Shown here: piece after piece, positions 15,545 through 24,307 of the stretch
Layout of the letters: the number at the start of each line of letters is the position of its first letter
How positions within the stretch are numbered: position 1 is the stretch's first letter
NCBI GenBank assembly: GCA_013166775.1
Contig: JABLTJ010000015.1
Location: forward strand, 1 to 64,000
DNA length: 64,000 nucleotides
From: Promethearchaeati archaeon
GTDB lineage: Archaea; Asgardarchaeota; Heimdallarchaeia; Heimdallarchaeales; Heimdallarchaeaceae
Reading direction: 5' to 3'
Translations under genes and position numbers: made by a program
Notes under the pieces: generated by a model
Seen by the model: the letters and a program-made list of their open reading frames with translations, nothing else
Told to the model about the DNA's origin: nothing
Database searches by the model: none

Positions 15545-17037
15545 GAAAAGCTTCAGCACTACTCTTTGTAGCAATAGTAACATTAGGAATGATGTTAGGA
15601 TTCTCTACCTACACAGCGAAAGCAACTTCACCAGGTACTGTTACAATTAATGAACCTACAGGCTCTGAAGAAGTCTTATTCTATGAGAAAATAACTGTGA
15701 ATTTTGATGTAGATTCTAATCCAGGTTGGATCTATCATGATTCTAAAATTTCCTTTGGTGGAGTACAAATTGATTATGTTACAGGTGGGGAAGGCTCATC
15801 ATTTGAAGAAGACTACTTTCCAGAAACATATGTAGGAGTACAAACTGTTACAGTCAAAGCTTATTTCGTAAACTATTTCTTAGAAGAAGATACTGCTTCT
15901 GATAGTGCACAGTTCACTATTAACATTTGTAGCAATAACACAGACCTTACAGATTTAAGAATCGATAAACTTCATAAGGCTGAAAGTGGAAAAAAAGCCT
16001 TGTATGGTAACGGAGTAACTATTTGTATTGTTGATGATTTCCTTGGATGTAAAACCATTGCGAATGAATCTTTCCACATGTCTTTATTTAGAACTTGTAA
16101 AAATGAAATCAATGGTAATGAAAATAGACAATATGTAGACATAGAATACTATGAATGGAATAGTGAAACTGATGAATTTGAAGAACAGTGGGAACCAGGT
16201 GTAGATACAAGACAAGAGAAATGGCAAGAGCTATATGATGAAGGAGCAGGAAATTATGATTCCATTGATGATGTTCATGGAACATATTGTTTAGCGACAT
16301 TGAGAAAAATAGCACCTGCAGCGAAGATTATATTCATAGCTACTGAAGATGATCGAGATGTAGCAAGAGAATCTGTATATTGGTTATATGATAATTATTT
16401 CGACTTAGAATTTGATATTCTAAGTTTGTCAATTGAAGGTTTCGAAGTTTGGAATAGCGACATAGAAAACTTAGCTGTATTCGATGTCACTGTAATAGCT
16501 GCGGCTGGTAACGATGGTAACATAATGACTCCTTTGGACTATAGAACATTCCCATGTACTTATGAGTATGCAATAGGTGTTACTGGAGTAGTAGATAGTT
16601 CTCATGGTTCGTCATCAGATCGGTGGAAAATTGAAAATGGAGTAAACTCTGGCTATGGAGTTGAAATAGCAGCTATTTCTAGTGCAGCGGAACTTGACTG
16701 GGCTCCAGTGCCAACTTTCAATTACTTTATTGGAACTAGCAATGCCTGTCCTATGGTAGCAGGAATCATAGCATTAGTTGAACAATATCAGAAGACCTAT
16801 AAAGGAAACACAAACCTAAATGTTACTATAATTCAAAAACTGTTTCGAAAAACTGGTGATGCCCTAGAATTCCCTCCAAGCCATTGGGGAGATGAAATGG
16901 GTGGAACCATGGAGTGGTATAAAGATATACACCCGCAATTTCCTTATGCGACGCTTGCAGATTATGAAGAATATAATTTTGGTTGGGGAATAATAGACGG
17001 TTATGAGATGTATAAGTATTTCAGGGAAAACTACTAA
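15541..17037 (+). CDS. Secreted subtilisin-like serine protease (S8 family)
   Basis: A secreted protease of the subtilase fold. The start is ATG 15541, set by GGAGGG eight bases upstream; a GTG at 15532 lies inside that site. An N-terminal signal peptide is clear (KASALLFVAIVTLGMMLGF, then STYTAKA). About 100 residues of beta-rich prodomain follow. Catalytic blocks are in S8 order: Asp in GVTICIVDDF, His in DDVHGTYCLATL, the oxyanion Asn in VIAAAGNDGN, and Ser in GTSNACPMVAGI. The Asp block reads VDDF where most members have DTG or DSG. There is no C-terminal membrane anchor, so it is probably released or held by other proteins. It may feed peptides to uptake systems such as the opp genes at 38.6-43.8 kb, which is inference only. 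Confidence 0.85.
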   Translation: MRKASALLFVAIVTLGMMLGFSTYTAKATSPGTVTINEPTGSEEVLFYEKITVNFDVDSNPGWIYHDSKISFGGVQIDYVTGGEGSSFEEDYFPETYVGVQTVTVKAYFVNYFLEEDTASDSAQFTINICSNNTDLTDLRIDKLHKAESGKKALYGNGVTICIVDDFLGCKTIANESFHMSLFRTCKNEINGNENRQYVDIEYYEWNSETDEFEEQWEPGVDTRQEKWQELYDEGAGNYDSIDDVHGTYCLATLRKIAPAAKIIFIATEDDRDVARESVYWLYDNYFDLEFDILSLSIEGFEVWNSDIENLAVFDVTVIAAAGNDGNIMTPLDYRTFPCTYEYAIGVTGVVDSSHGSSSDRWKIENGVNSGYGVEIAAISSAAELDWAPVPTFNYFIGTSNACPMVAGIIALVEQYQKTYKGNTNLNVTIIQKLFRKTGDALEFPPSHWGDEMGGTMEWYKDIHPQFPYATLADYEEYNFGWGIIDGYEMYKYFRENY

Positions 17038-17059
17038 TACGTCCTCTCTATCTCTCCCT

Positions 17060-17086
17060 TCCTTTTTTTTATTCTCTTTTACTTAA
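17060..17086 (+). terminator. T-rich terminator after the protease
   Basis: A pyrimidine-rich stretch with eight consecutive T follows the stop at 17035-17037 by about 25 bases, as in other archaeal gene ends here. The next 160 bases to the following gene show nothing else I can support. Confidence 0.45.
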
Positions 17087-17245
17087 GTTGGTGAATAGCT
17101 ATTCGATTTTCAACGTATAATTCCAGTTTCTGATGACTTTAGCTTAATTTTGTAACACTAAAGAACAGATTCCAGAGAAATAACCTCTGCAAAGAAGAAT
17201 ATTATCAAGTTACCAAGAAACATAATCTTGTTTTATAGAAGCAGA

Positions 17246-17826
17246 TTAATCAGGACTGTCTTTATTTGTAGATCTTATTTTAGTAGCTAGTGATGTTCCA
17301 ATGATAGATATCAGTCCAATAATAATGAAAATCCAAAAATAGTTAGAGATAAATGAACCAGTCCTAAGAGTTAGAAAACTGACCCAGTCAGTGGTCATCA
17401 CTATATTAGATAAAGGATCTGTTTTATCAACAAAAAAAAGAGTTTAAGTTCGAGTCTAACTTTTCCCCAGGTACTGTTATAACGGACTATTGTAGATTCT
17501 TTCCGTATTAGATTTTGTTCCAGATTAGCAAAACCTATTGTTTTCTTTATATGAACTTTAGAACTAGTATCTATCAGTCTAATTCTCATTCCTACTTCAA
17601 AAAGCTTAACTACATCAGCAGGTTGTTTTGAAAGTTCAATTGAGAGATTAAGTAAGAAATCTGAAGAGATAAAACTTGAATTAACTGCACACTTAATTGT
17701 AATTTCCATCCCATTTTTATCTTGCACAGTTCTGCTTTTCTCTGCTGCTTGCGTTGGGTAAGAACTTAAAATCAGTATAAAAGCTAATAGTATAAGAAAA
17801 CACTTTTTGTTTGAAATAGTTTTCAT
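17246..17826 (-). pseudogene. Secreted, membrane-anchored protein gene with a -1 frameshift at a T8 run
   Basis: The frame from ATG 17826 has a signal peptide (CFLILLAFILILSSYPTQA) and about 110 residues of exported beta-rich domain. At the run of eight A on the plus strand (17432-17439; T8 in the coding strand) it runs into nonsense ending at 17401. In the -1 frame the protein continues smoothly (VDKTDPLSNIVMTTDWV) into a membrane helix (FWIFIIIGLISIIGTSLA) and ends at 17246-17248. The neighbouring gene has the same plan, so the intact protein is probably the two frames together. A base lost from the homopolymer, a sequencing error, or programmed -1 slippage on T TTT TTG would all explain it. 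Confidence 0.75.
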
Positions 17827-17844
17827 CGAAGTCCCTCGACTGTT

Positions 17845-18525
17845 TTAATGATTATAATGATCAACTTTCTTTTTCTTTAAGTTACAACTTTTTATTACAA
17901 GTGATACTAGGAAGAATGTGGTTATTAAAGAAGTGAGAAGATAGTTAACCTCTAATGTAATTTTTGGAGAAACAATTCTAGATGTATTATTCCAATCGAA
18001 GTAATAGGTTACACTTGTCTCAGTAACATCAATATACATCTTTTCCGTGATTACAGGAACAGGAGATAAACTGCAATTGGTGTAATCAAACCACATCTTG
18101 TAGTTGCCTATTGGAAGACTATCGTTTACATAATTGTCTATTTCGAAATAGAACTTGTAGGTTTCATTCTTGATACCTGATTGAACTGCATATTCACCTG
18201 CAACCCATTCAATATAAATAGATTGAAACACTTTCAAGCTTTTATCCCTTAGATTTGTTCTTAGATAAGGAAAGGGAAAAGGGGCGCAAACAAAAGGAAC
18301 TATAATGGGTGATGAACTCGGATTCTCAATCTGAATATCCATAGTTACTGTAAAACCTGTAAGATTCTCATCCTCATGCATATTTGCTCTTATAGGATAA
18401 TCAGCATCCATGATTCTAACGATGAGATACTCATCCTCTGCTGTACTCCTAATTGGAGCAAGTACAATTAAGGACACAATAGCAAGAAGAATTACTTTTC
18501 TTTTTAGACATTGAAGCATTCGCAT
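17845..18525 (-). CDS. Secreted protein with C-terminal membrane anchor
   Basis: The protein has an N-terminal signal peptide (KVILLAIVSLIVLAPI), an extracellular beta-sandwich-like domain of about 150 residues with several N-x-S/T sites, and a C-terminal membrane helix (LLTSLITTFFLVSLVI) followed by a basic cytoplasmic tail (KKKK). It has no catalytic motif that I recognise. It lies 18 bases upstream of the frameshifted gene of the same architecture, so the two form an operon of surface proteins. The sequences are only weakly alike by eye, so duplication is uncertain. Confidence 0.7.
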   Translation of the reverse strand: MRMLQCLKRKVILLAIVSLIVLAPIRSTAEDEYLIVRIMDADYPIRANMHEDENLTGFTVTMDIQIENPSSSPIIVPFVCAPFPFPYLRTNLRDKSLKVFQSIYIEWVAGEYAVQSGIKNETYKFYFEIDNYVNDSLPIGNYKMWFDYTNCSLSPVPVITEKMYIDVTETSVTYYFDWNNTSRIVSPKITLEVNYLLTSLITTFFLVSLVIKSCNLKKKKVDHYNH

Positions 18526-18559
18526 ATAAGCAACATACCTTTCATTTTTGTAATTATAA

Positions 18560-19027
18560 ATTTTCTTCCAATTCGTATTATCTGATTTTTATTACTGTAA
18601 TTACTATAAAAAGGGAGAGGAAAAACAATACTATTCAGATTCAAACTATATCAGGAATGTAAATACCGCATTTAACGAGATTGAATTAGAAAAGATTCTT
18701 TTTTACCAATTTCTAGAAGAGTTTGAAAGAATAAAGGCAATGAATAAAGAAAAATTCGATTATATGTGGCCTTACTCTGAACCTTTAACAAACAAATCCT
18801 TCTTCAAATACTATTCGTTTGGCATCATTAATAAAACAACATGGTATAACTCGAAATCCAGAATTGTTTATGAAGTTTTATCAACAGATTATATAAATTA
18901 TCTATCTAAAATCTGTGAAAGATTAATATTGATGTATTTATGGTCAGAAGAATTTCCTTGGATTAAACCTATTAAGAATCTGATTGTTGAAATGAATAGT
19001 ATTATAGAGAAATTTCAAAGAAATTGA
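18560..19027 (+). pseudogene. Open frame without a start codon (gene remnant or missed start)
   Basis: A frame with protein-like content runs from the stop at 18557-18559 to the TGA at 19025-19027. Its first ATG is at 18740, well inside a believable helix (NEIELEKILFYQFLEEFERI). No in-frame ATG, GTG or TTG precedes it, although the composition upstream of 18740 looks coding. The ATG-initiated part would be 95 residues (MNKEKFDYMWPYSEPL onwards), aromatic-rich. Either the gene lost its 5' end or it starts at 18740 after a short chance open region. The family is not recognised. Confidence 0.45.
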
Positions 19028-19047
19028 GAAAAAACACAATTAAAAGT

Positions 19048-19082
19048 GGGCTCCATATCTTTTCTTTCTTTTCTTTTTCAGC
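19048..19082 (+). terminator. T-rich terminator
   Basis: Repeated TTTTC units follow the ORF ending at 19027 and precede the aldo/keto reductase promoter. Confidence 0.4.
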
Positions 19083-19099
19083 AAATTGTTTGTTAAAAA

Positions 19100-19108
19100 G
19101 TTTTAAAG
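19100..19108 (+). promoter_or_regulatory. TATA-like box that decides the reductase start
   Basis: GTTTTAAAG is centred about 27 bases upstream of the ATG at 19131 but only 12 bases before the ATG at 19116. The leaderless spacing favours 19131. Confidence 0.35.
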
Positions 19109-19130
19109 ACACAGAATGGTTTGTTGTAGT

Positions 19131-20114
19131 ATGGATTACACAAGATTAGGACGTACTGGAATAAAAATATCAAAAATTGTTTTAGGTACAATGCAGATGG
19201 GATGGAGAGTCGAGGAAGAGGAATCCTTCAAAGTAATGGATAAAGCTATTGAACTTGGAATCAATTGTTTTGATACCGCTGATGTTTATACTTATTGGGC
19301 TGATAACAGTTATCCTGGAAAAACAGAAGAAATAATTGGTCGTTGGATAAAAGATAGAGAAACAAGGGACGATTTAATTCTAGCAACTAAACTTCGCGGA
19401 GCTATGAGTGAGGATATAAATGACAGAGGGTTGTCTCGCAGACATGTGCATCAAGCAATTCAAAACTCTCTGAAACGATTACAAACTAGTTGGATAGATC
19501 TGTACCAAATACATAGTTTCGACAGTGATACTCCTATTGAAGAGACACTTCATGCATTAAATCTCTTAGTGGATAAGGGATTAGTAAACTATATTGGTGC
19601 ATCTAATATCCATCCTTGGATGCTAGTAGAATCATTCTGGATAAGTAAATTGAATGGATATGTTCGTTTTGAAACTGTTCAACCCCCTTATAGTATTATT
19701 AGGAGAATGCTAGTCGAACACCAAATGGAACACGTAATCAAGAAATATGGTCTTGGAGTTATTCCCTATAGTCCCTTAGCTGGAGGTTTCTTAACAGATA
19801 GATATTCTTCTGAGGGTCCTCTTCCAGATACACCTAGAAGTGTAGGAGCACAAAAGAGATACTTTACTGAAAAGAGATGGAAAATACATGAAACTGTAAA
19901 GGAAATAGCTCAGAGCAAAGATGTAAAAATGACTCAGATTGCAATTGCTTGGATTTTAACAAAGGAGTTCATAACTGCTCCAATTATTGGTGCTAATTCT
20001 GTCGAGCAATTGGAAGAAAATTTTGTTTCTATAGATATAAAACTAGATGAGGATGAAATAAAAAGATTAGATGAAGTTTCCAACTGGGTTGATGATTACG
20101 AAGCAATCAGGTAA
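19131..20114 (+). CDS. Aldo/keto reductase
   Basis: A soluble NADP(H)-dependent oxidoreductase of the AKR superfamily, close to the YajO/YghZ-like bacterial group. It begins with MDYTRLGRTGIKISKIVLGTMQMGW. Catalytic residues are visible: Asp and Tyr in CFDTADVYTYW, Lys in LILATKL, His in YQIHSFD. The cofactor-binding C-terminal part includes IPYSPLAGGFLT and APIIGANSVEQL. The substrate is unknown. The longer start at 19116 would add five residues (MVCCS). It ends exactly next to the convergent gelsolin gene with no spare base. Confidence 0.87.
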   Translation: MDYTRLGRTGIKISKIVLGTMQMGWRVEEEESFKVMDKAIELGINCFDTADVYTYWADNSYPGKTEEIIGRWIKDRETRDDLILATKLRGAMSEDINDRGLSRRHVHQAIQNSLKRLQTSWIDLYQIHSFDSDTPIEETLHALNLLVDKGLVNYIGASNIHPWMLVESFWISKLNGYVRFETVQPPYSIIRRMLVEHQMEHVIKKYGLGVIPYSPLAGGFLTDRYSSEGPLPDTPRSVGAQKRYFTEKRWKIHETVKEIAQSKDVKMTQIAIAWILTKEFITAPIIGANSVEQLEENFVSIDIKLDEDEIKRLDEVSNWVDDYEAIR

Positions 20115-20831
20115 TTATTTCCAGAACTGCCACCATTTCTTTCCTTCTTTTTCTTTCTTACTTACAGTAGTCCTGAGTTCTATTACTCCATCTTTAATAC
20201 CTAATTTGAAAACCATATCGCGAAATCCTTCTGGTTCATTTTCTTCTTCAATAACATAAACTAAAGGAGCGAATTTTCTTTCAACCTCAAGCTTTCTTGA
20301 TATTCTACCAGCTTCATATTTTTCTTTGATTTGACTATCTTTTCCTATCCAGATGTAAATATCCAATTGAGCATCTAGTAAAAATGCATCATCAGATTTG
20401 AAATATTGATATCCTATGGGTAAATCTATGATATCAACATCTCCTTTATCATCCTCTCTTAACTGTAGCAATCGCATATCTTTCTGAATTTGCTTTTCGA
20501 AGTGCTTTAGAAAACCTGGAGTATCACCTTCAACAACCTCAAAATCAATAATCTCAGTGAATTTAGCGGGTTCCTCACTTTCCAAGATTGTTTTAATTTT
20601 CAAGTTTTGGTTCTTCTGTTCTAAAATTCTAGCCATCCAAGCCCCAACAGTCTTGTCATCAACATAGGATTTTGAACCTACCCAGATCCACATTTCTGTG
20701 TCTGTTTCAACAACATACACATCACCATTAAGAAATTTGTAAGGTTCTTTGATGGGTATTAGATTTTTTTTCGAAACGTGATATACCTTCATGCAGCAGT
20801 TAATGCACTTAAAGAATATAATGGTTTCCAT
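20115..20831 (-). CDS. Two-repeat gelsolin-like protein
   Basis: Two gelsolin-type repeats are visible. Repeat 1 (about residues 25-110) contains GDVYVVETDTEMWIWVGSKS, and repeat 2 (about 135-215) contains DAFLLDAQLDIYIWIGKDS. Each has the strand pattern D-x-Y/F-x-L/V-D/E-x(3-6)-W/Y-I-W-x-G typical of the fold. Gelsolins bind and sever or cap actin in eukaryotes. Short gelsolin-like proteins are a known feature of Asgard archaea, where they act with their own actin. Two domains match the Asgard '2DGel' form. It lies 27 bases after the tocopherol-cyclase-like gene on the same strand. The start is either ATG 20831 or ATG 20792 (MKVYHV); the first 13 residues are not part of the repeat. Confidence 0.85.
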   Translation of the reverse strand: METIIFFKCINCCMKVYHVSKKNLIPIKEPYKFLNGDVYVVETDTEMWIWVGSKSYVDDKTVGAWMARILEQKNQNLKIKTILESEEPAKFTEIIDFEVVEGDTPGFLKHFEKQIQKDMRLLQLREDDKGDVDIIDLPIGYQYFKSDDAFLLDAQLDIYIWIGKDSQIKEKYEAGRISRKLEVERKFAPLVYVIEEENEPEGFRDMVFKLGIKDGVIELRTTVSKKEKEGKKWWQFWK

Positions 20832-20858
20832 ACAAAGTGACTGAAATCCTGAAGAAAA

Positions 20859-21857
20859 TCAACTCACTTCTTTTAGTTCTTCTATCTTTCCTCCAATATC
20901 TAGACCTGCGTTTCTACCGTTTCCGTCAAAGAGTATTTCTTCTTTATTTTTAGATATTTTAACAAACTTTGCATGAATTTTTGCAGTAATACACTCTATT
21001 ATCCTACCTGTCATTGAACCTTCTATAGGTGAATGTAGATCTACGCTTGCTGATTTTGCAGCTTCAAGTTCAAGTCTGTATTTTTTATCTTGAAAATGAA
21101 CTGTAACTAGATTGTCTGTTAATTGAAGTTTAGTTATTTTTGCTCCTGTATAAGTAGTAAATCTGTAGACTTTTCCATTGAAAAGAAATCCTACAACAAA
21201 TCCATCAAACGAACTACCTAACCAAGGTATTTTTGCTACTGATGCCATTACAGAAATTCCCTCAGTTTCAAAATGATTAGACTGCATCCAAATATAATAA
21301 CTGGGAAAGCTTTTCCCATAATCCTTTTCGATATACCCCCTACCTTCTGTGAAATCGATTTCTTTTTCATTAATGCTAATTTTACCATCTAGAGGATGAT
21401 CAAATCCAATAACTGCGTGGTAGCATTCCATAAAGGGAACGAAAGCATACCCGCCCATTGCTCCTGGTGAAAGAAATTTTACAGGCCAAGGTTTGAGATT
21501 TTTAATACTTATTTTTCCGCTAATTTTCTGATCATCATTATCAATATTTAATTCAAATCCATTCTGATGAAATGAGTTTTTACCAATCCTTACTTGAAAT
21601 CGTTTCTTGGAGTAATGAAATTCTGAGATGTCAAACCTAAAATAATTCATTGAAGCTTTGATTCCATCAAAAAACATTATGAACGCATGTGTATTTCCTT
21701 CCTTATCAAAAGAGACACCTGGGATAATAGCATAGACATTATTTTCGCTTTTATCTACTATCTTGAAATACCAACCTTCGAAATAACGCTTCATATCCCC
21801 TTTTCCTTGATAAACCTCAGGTTTCCAAATCCGTTTTCCTTTTCTAAATTGCATCAA
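20859..21857 (-). CDS. Tocopherol-cyclase-like lipocalin-fold protein
   Basis: The sequence matches the tocopherol cyclase family (plant VTE1-like, also many bacterial and archaeal members of unknown role). It has GDMKRYFEGWYFKIVD near residue 20, a middle segment with SPGAMGGYAFVPFMECYHAV, and the family's EKDYGKSFPSYYIWMQSNHF block. There is no signal peptide. Plants use it to close the chromanol ring of vitamin E. Archaea lack that pathway, so a different isoprenoid or lipid substrate is likely. The length is 332 residues. It is the upstream gene of a probable two-gene unit with the gelsolin-like gene, and the functional link is unclear. Confidence 0.8.
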   Translation of the reverse strand: MMQFRKGKRIWKPEVYQGKGDMKRYFEGWYFKIVDKSENNVYAIIPGVSFDKEGNTHAFIMFFDGIKASMNYFRFDISEFHYSKKRFQVRIGKNSFHQNGFELNIDNDDQKISGKISIKNLKPWPVKFLSPGAMGGYAFVPFMECYHAVIGFDHPLDGKISINEKEIDFTEGRGYIEKDYGKSFPSYYIWMQSNHFETEGISVMASVAKIPWLGSSFDGFVVGFLFNGKVYRFTTYTGAKITKLQLTDNLVTVHFQDKKYRLELEAAKSASVDLHSPIEGSMTGRIIECITAKIHAKFVKISKNKEEILFDGNGRNAGLDIGGKIEELKEVS

Positions 21858-21993
21858 TGCTCTCTGAACCTTATGATTCTTTTACTTATATTATTTTGTT
21901 ACTCACAAAAGATAATTTGGTCAGTTAATGGTCACTTTTACTCGTCATGTTAAAATGAAGTGACCTGTGCATAGTATATATTAGTGAAAAAAA

Positions 21994-22119
21994 ATGAGTT
22001 CAAAACGAAGTCGAAATAAAAAGGAAAGAATGGTAAAGGAATGGAAAATCAATTCCGAAGGTAGGAAAGAACAGAAGAAAGAATTTGATTACGTTGCTGG
22101 TCAAATGATCTACTACTGA
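21994..22119 (+). CDS. Possible 41-residue basic protein
   Basis: ATG 21994 to TGA 22119 encodes a Lys/Arg/Glu-rich 41-residue peptide (MSSKRSRNKKERMVKEWK, ending DYVAGQMIYY). TATATATTA at 21974-21982 lies shortly upstream. The length and basic composition fit a small nucleic-acid-binding protein, but this is short enough to be chance. It fills most of the otherwise empty 21858-22225 region. Confidence 0.35.
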   Translation: MSSKRSRNKKERMVKEWKINSEGRKEQKKEFDYVAGQMIYY

Positions 22120-22193
22120 ATTCTCCTTTATTTTTTAATAACTCATATAAACTCTCTCTGTTTTATGAGTGCTCTAAAAATTCCTCTCCCAAA

Positions 22194-22204
22194 GTTTAAA
22201 TTTA
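22194..22204 (+). promoter_or_regulatory. TATA-like promoter of the hyuAB pair
   Basis: GTTTAAATTTA precedes the GTG at 22226 by about 27 bases from its centre, the spacing of a leaderless archaeal promoter. Confidence 0.35.
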
Positions 22205-22225
22205 TGAATAATTCTTGCGTATTAG

Positions 22226-24307
22226 GTGTCTTATTGTTTGAATAAAGCAGAGAGTAAAATCAGAATAGGAATAGATACAGGGGGTACGTTTACTGATTTT
22301 GTAATAGTCTCAGAAGGATTCGTAAAAGCATGGAAAATCCCCACAACTCCTGTTGATCCAAGCGAAGGGATAATTCTTGGACTAAAGGAAGCAGCAGAAC
22401 GATTTGAATTCCACCTAAGCGATATCGAACTTCTAATTCATGGTACCACAATCGGAACTAATGCTTTTCTTGAAGATAAGTGCCCACCAATTTGCTTTAT
22501 TACAACAAAAGGATTTCGCGATATTGTAGAAATTGGAAGACAACAAAGATCAGAATTGTATAACTTAAAATTCGCACAAAAGTATCCAATTTCGTTTTCA
22601 AATGATCTGATACTGGAAGTAGAAGAAAGACTTGATAGCGAAGGTAAGGAGATAAAATCACTTGATATTAACAATCTAGATAGTATCACAGCTTCTATTA
22701 AATCCAAATCGATAGAGAACATAGCTGTATCTCTATTATTCTCTTTCCTCAATCCAACTAACGAAAAGAAAGTATCAGAATTTCTATCAGCAAAGGGATT
22801 TAACATTTTTACATCGCATGAAATAAGTCCTCAAATACGTGAATATGAACGTGCAGTTACTACTATCGTGAACGCCAAAGTAAGTCCAGTAGTAAATGAT
22901 TATTTATATCGCTTAAAATCAAAACTTGTTTCTGAAGGAACAAGCTCCCCTCTGTTAATTATGCAATCAAATACAGGTATGTCAGATGTTGCTTCCATTG
23001 GGAAATCTGGTGTTCAAACTCTTTATTCAGGTTTAGCGGGAGGAGTAATGGCAGCCGCAGATAGTTTGAAACATCTTAATAAATCACATCTAGTTTCCTT
23101 AGATATTGGAGGAACATCAACAGATGTTTCCGCTATTATAGATGGTCCCATTGTTTTACGTTCCAGAATGTTTAGCGGTTTTCCTCTAGTTGCAAGTATG
23201 GTTGATGTGGAAACTATAGGAAGTGGTGGAGGTTCAATTGCAAAGTTCAAGGATGGATTGTTATCGGTTGGACCTGAATCTCAAGGAGCAAATCCTGGGC
23301 CTGCATGTTATTCCTTAGGTGGGAAACAAGCTACTTTAACTGATGCTAATCTATTCCTAGGCTATGTTCATGAGGATAATTTTGCTGGAAATTTGAACAT
23401 CGACAAAGGGAAGTCTGTTTCTTTTTTGAAAAAACTACTAGAAGAAATAAAATCATCAGAACTACCTCTAGAAATAAAATCAATTGATGAACTAGCAATA
23501 TCTATAAGACAAATTTTAAACGATAATATAGCTAACGCAATTCGTGTAGTAACTGTTCAAAGAGGATTAGATCCTAGAGATTTTGCGCTACTTGGCTTTG
23601 GCGGAGCGGGACCTTTACAGGCTTGGGAAATAGCGCAAGAACTTGAAATGAATGGAGTAATTATACCTCCTTTTCCAGGTGTATGGTCAGCTTTCGGTCT
23701 TGTATGCTCTGATATTAAGCATATGGTAACAAAATCCTATTTACAAACAACAGCAGAATTAAATCTAGACGAGATAAATTCCAAATTTTATGAAATCAAA
23801 GAAGAGTTAGTTAGTATTCTAACAAATGAAGCCATAGATAAGAAAGATCAGTTCTTCAACTATTCAATAGATATGAGGTATGTAGGACAATCAGATGCTC
23901 TGACACTTCAAATCAATTTTCCTTTTGAAAGAAAACAACTTGATAAAACAGTTGAGAAATTTCATCCCCTTCACAATCAGAATTATTCTTGGTTTGACAA
24001 AGGGTTAACGGTTGAAATAGTAAATGTTTCAGTAGAAGCTATAGGTCGTGTTCCTCGAATTGAACTTACAAAATTACAATCAGGATCAAGAAATCCTTCA
24101 GAGGAAGCGCATAAGAAAAGCCGAAAAATAAATTTTGAGGGAGAATGGATTGAGACACCTGTATTTGAAAAATCTCTTTTATTAAACGGAAATGTGCTTG
24201 AAGGACCTTGCATAATTGACCAATTAGATACAACAACGGTTATCCCGCCAAATGTAATCGGAAAAATCAATGAACTGGGTTATGTTATAATGGAGGAAAA
24301 GAAATGA
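22226..24307 (+). CDS. hyuA: Hydantoinase/5-oxoprolinase subunit A (HyuA family)
   Basis: The ATP-dependent ring-opening subunit of the hydantoinase A/oxoprolinase family, which hydrolyses cyclic amides such as 5-oxoproline or N-methylhydantoin; acetone carboxylases also belong here. The ASKHA-type ATP motifs are visible: GIDTGGTFTDFVI near residue 15, LDIGGTSTDVSAII mid-protein and LGFGGAGPLQAW. The size of 693 residues is normal for the separate A subunit. No ATG is available; GTG 22226 or TTG 22238 begins it. The downstream subunit gene overlaps by four bases (ATGA). The exact substrate cannot be told from sequence. Confidence 0.88.
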   Translation: MSYCLNKAESKIRIGIDTGGTFTDFVIVSEGFVKAWKIPTTPVDPSEGIILGLKEAAERFEFHLSDIELLIHGTTIGTNAFLEDKCPPICFITTKGFRDIVEIGRQQRSELYNLKFAQKYPISFSNDLILEVEERLDSEGKEIKSLDINNLDSITASIKSKSIENIAVSLLFSFLNPTNEKKVSEFLSAKGFNIFTSHEISPQIREYERAVTTIVNAKVSPVVNDYLYRLKSKLVSEGTSSPLLIMQSNTGMSDVASIGKSGVQTLYSGLAGGVMAAADSLKHLNKSHLVSLDIGGTSTDVSAIIDGPIVLRSRMFSGFPLVASMVDVETIGSGGGSIAKFKDGLLSVGPESQGANPGPACYSLGGKQATLTDANLFLGYVHEDNFAGNLNIDKGKSVSFLKKLLEEIKSSELPLEIKSIDELAISIRQILNDNIANAIRVVTVQRGLDPRDFALLGFGGAGPLQAWEIAQELEMNGVIIPPFPGVWSAFGLVCSDIKHMVTKSYLQTTAELNLDEINSKFYEIKEELVSILTNEAIDKKDQFFNYSIDMRYVGQSDALTLQINFPFERKQLDKTVEKFHPLHNQNYSWFDKGLTVEIVNVSVEAIGRVPRIELTKLQSGSRNPSEEAHKKSRKINFEGEWIETPVFEKSLLLNGNVLEGPCIIDQLDTTTVIPPNVIGKINELGYVIMEEKK

